From positions 58,287,967 through 58,351,966 of the forward strand of contig ML677334.1 of assembly GCA_007922305.1 (NCBI GenBank): a stretch of 64,000 nucleotides of DNA, given 5' to 3'. The stretch is from Dermatemys mawii (Eukaryota > Chordata > Testudines > Dermatemydidae). Under the pieces are notes generated by a model that did not search any database, was not told the origin of the DNA, and saw nothing but the letters and a program-made list of their open reading frames with translations. Below are positions 61,460-64,000 of this stretch, in pieces (the first letter of the stretch is position 1; every line of letters starts with the position of its first letter). The position numbers and the translations under genes were made by a program.

Positions 61460-63774
61460 GATATTTTAAGATTAAGTCAAATGAAGGCACTAAATCTCCC
61501 AGAAGACTGTTAAATTTCTTTTAACAACAATTAAAAAGCAGAACCATCATTTTTTAAAAAAATATATTTTTTTCCTCCACTCTTGAACTAAAGAATTTGC
61601 TGGAGAGATGTTCCTTAGATATTTTCTCTTAAAAAGGTAATCTTTGTGTACTGGTCAGGAGTCTGAAATTTCAGCCCAGAAGGTCTATTTTATGCCTTTG
61701 TCTATGTACCATCCCTGTGGTATCTGAGCACTTATGAGCATGTGAAAATAGCAGCTTAGGAAAAACCGTTTTGAATCCTTGACTACCATAGCAGAGCATT
61801 ATCAAGAGCACACCATAATAGAAGTAGCATATTGATTCAAGAACATAAAAGTATACACTATTGTATCTGAAGTTGCTACTGAACAATAGGCTCAACCAAT
61901 GATGGGTTTTAGCTTTAAAACTGAGAGATACATTAATGAACTCATGTGCATCTCATCTGGAAGATTGTTCCACACTTGCGAATAAGTGTTGCCAAGTTAC
62001 TTGGACTCCAACTCCAGGAGGGCACTATCATTTTCATAGATGCCACAAGGTAGCAGCAGACTTAAAACAATTTAAAAGTTGTTACACTAAAGTGTTTCTG
62101 GAACACATTTCTGCCTGTTGGAAAGGAAAATACAGCAAGCATGGGTTAGTGGCAGGCAAGTCATCTGCTTTCTCAATCAATTGTCATGATGGAATCAGCA
62201 GACCACGAGGGAAAGTATGTGTGTGGGGCGGTGGGTGGAAGATTATATTAATTGTGTGCATTGACATATGTGCAATTCAAAACATTAATGGTCTGATTTT
62301 TCAGAGCTGCTCAATGCTTAGGGCAGAAGTCAGGCCATAGGTAAACTTTCGCTAGTTCCAAAATACAGCCTGTCTTTTTGCCTTCTCCTAACTAGAGGCT
62401 TGACCTACCCACTGAACCATCACCTACCCGCACACTGTACAATAGCTTGCCTTACACAGCATGGGAGTTTGAAGCGCATACATTCCGAGAGGCTCATGTC
62501 TTTTTGATCTACTTTAGTTTTTCTGAAGTGGTTCTTACCACCTCCTCCAAATGCAAAGTATTTCAGTGGACTGTAGTAATAGTTTCTTGAAAGAAGACTA
62601 TCCACAATAAACAATACCACACCCAAACCTCTGAGGAGTGAAATTCTTAGTATAAAACATTGCTCAATTTCAAGGATATCCCCGAGTTTGTAAAAAGGAT
62701 GCACTGTGAATTGTTCACTTTGTTCATAGTCAAATTGTTCTATTTAGTGTGATGTTCTTTGTCTCAAAACCACACAACACTATCTTATCATTTAGAACTA
62801 AACACTTCACATGCTGTAGGGAACAATCTTGCACTAATGGGAATGGAGTAGATAGAGGTCTTTTCCACCTCTCATTTCTAAACCGCTTATTATGGTTCTA
62901 AACACTTTTTTAAAAAATAGGTTACTTCTAGTGTGGTACCTCATTGAGGGCTGGATTTACAAGGTAATAAATAAAACATGTTTCCCCCAAGCAGCAACAT
63001 GGCAACCTCAAGCCTTGCCAGATCAGGCATCAAGTAAAGTATCTCCCAGTGCAGTTATTTAAGAGACGTCTTATGAACCCTGATTAAGATATTTCACCCA
63101 ACCCCACAGCCCCTCCTTTTCATAGGCTTTCCCTCCTTGAAGTCCACATCATAATTCAATCAGTCTGCCTTAAAGCAACCACAAATATTGCATTTATGCT
63201 GCGAGTCAAAAGAAATTATTCCCCCCTGAGGCTTAATAACTTATAGTGATCCCTCAGCACTGTCTTCAGAGAAATTCAGAGTGGTGTTCTTAATTAGGCT
63301 CAGTGAACAGCCAAAAGTGACTTCTGAACACTGGTGCCGCAAGCTGGGCTATCTATCCTGCCAGACTAGTGCCAGGATGTTTGATTTTAAACACACTCGT
63401 GTCATTTGTTTTAAATATTTTTGCTGGAGTGATGATTGTTAAATAGCTGACAGCACTGGGAAATATTTTTATCCGCAGGATGAGCGCAAGCAGACTGCAG
63501 TGACAGTGATCTCATCGCTAGAGACACCAACCTCTGGAATTGAGAGGGAATGTGGTCCCAGGTCCCCCCTTGGGAATACAAACAATAGCAAGCTGTCAAA
63601 AGTTAACAATGGTGCTAGGATGACAGGGGTCCTAATAAATAAGACAACAGTAGGACATTGAATTTTCCTATTTAAAAACAAAAGCTGGATTTGAACGCCA
63701 GACACAGAATTCACCATTTGCTCCCAAAAAGCCGTGCAGTTTAACTCTTTAACCAAAGCGTAATGTTCCATTTC
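61460..63774. other. GAREM1 intron 1, nothing recognised
   Basis: AT-rich, with no supported feature. Confidence 0.45.
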
Positions 63775-64000
63775 TTAGGGTACGACTACACTAGACACAA
63801 TAAATCAATCCCCAAATCGACTGCCGTACTCCACCTCGGCAAGAGGAATAAGCGGAGTCAGCGGGGGAGCAGCTCCCCGAATCAACTCCTGTACTCCACG
63901 TTGGCAAGAGCAGTAAGCGGAGTCAACGGGGGAGCGGCCGTGGTTGACTCGCCGCCGTGGGGATGGCCAAGTAAGTTGACCCAAGGTACGCAACTTCAGC
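63775..64000. mobile_element. MITE, cut by window end, with internal duplication
   Basis: It begins TTAGGGTACGACTACACTAG, an end type related to the elements at 32619 and 36324. Two tandem units of about 65 bases (CCCCAAATCGACTGCCGTAC at 63812 and CCCCGAATCAACTCCTGTAC at 63877) each end AAGCGGAGTCANCGGGGGAG. The right half is beyond the window. Confidence 0.7.

Overview
The window looks like non-avian reptile nuclear DNA, most likely from a cryptodiran turtle. This is inferred from the repeats. There are many CR1 LINE 3' ends, some ending in the ATTCTATG-type tail. Two tRNA-derived SINEs carry a CR1-like 3' tail. There are many short hAT-type elements with 8-bp target duplications, and Penelope-like retroelements. 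I see no operons, bacterial genes, rRNA or CRISPR.

Only one host coding exon is convincing: 44328-44468 on the minus strand. Its translation matches the N-terminal CABIT region of GAREM1, an adaptor in EGF receptor/GRB2/ERK signalling. It appears to be exon 2. The plus-strand-left part of the window (1-44327) would then be intron 2, and 44469-64000 would be intron 1. No long minus-strand ORF resembling GAREM1 exon 3 and no GC-rich first exon is visible, so both should lie outside the window.

Layout. 1-1.4 kb: a CR1 3' end (minus) abuts a decayed LINE reverse transcriptase (plus). 2.9-9.8 kb: hAT and MITE copies, a Penelope terminal hairpin, a CR1 3' end, and an inverted pair of Penelope fragments. 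12-18.5 kb: hAT copies, one holding a 100-base assembly gap, and an internally deleted Penelope element. 21-29 kb: nested terminal-inverted-repeat elements, a 700-bp fold-back element, a 1.5-kb solo LTR, and a hAT nested in another element. 29.7-41.2 kb: a SINE, more hATs and MITEs, a five-part nest at 36.3-37.9 kb, and two tail-to-tail CR1 ends. 43.4-44.1 kb: a hAT with a transposase remnant, just beside the GAREM1 exon. 46.9-50.8 kb: a CR1 and a large Penelope element with inverted terminal repeats, hammerhead-like motifs, and reverse transcriptase plus GIY-YIG endonuclease coding. 52.9-64 kb: more hATs, a four-level nest containing a SINE, and a MITE cut by the window end.

The rest is AT-rich intronic DNA in which I see no gene. 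Most open frames in the window are chance or repeat-derived. I found no clearly new biological system. The most interesting items are the Penelope copies and their ribozyme-like ends, and two hAT insertions sharing one target site.
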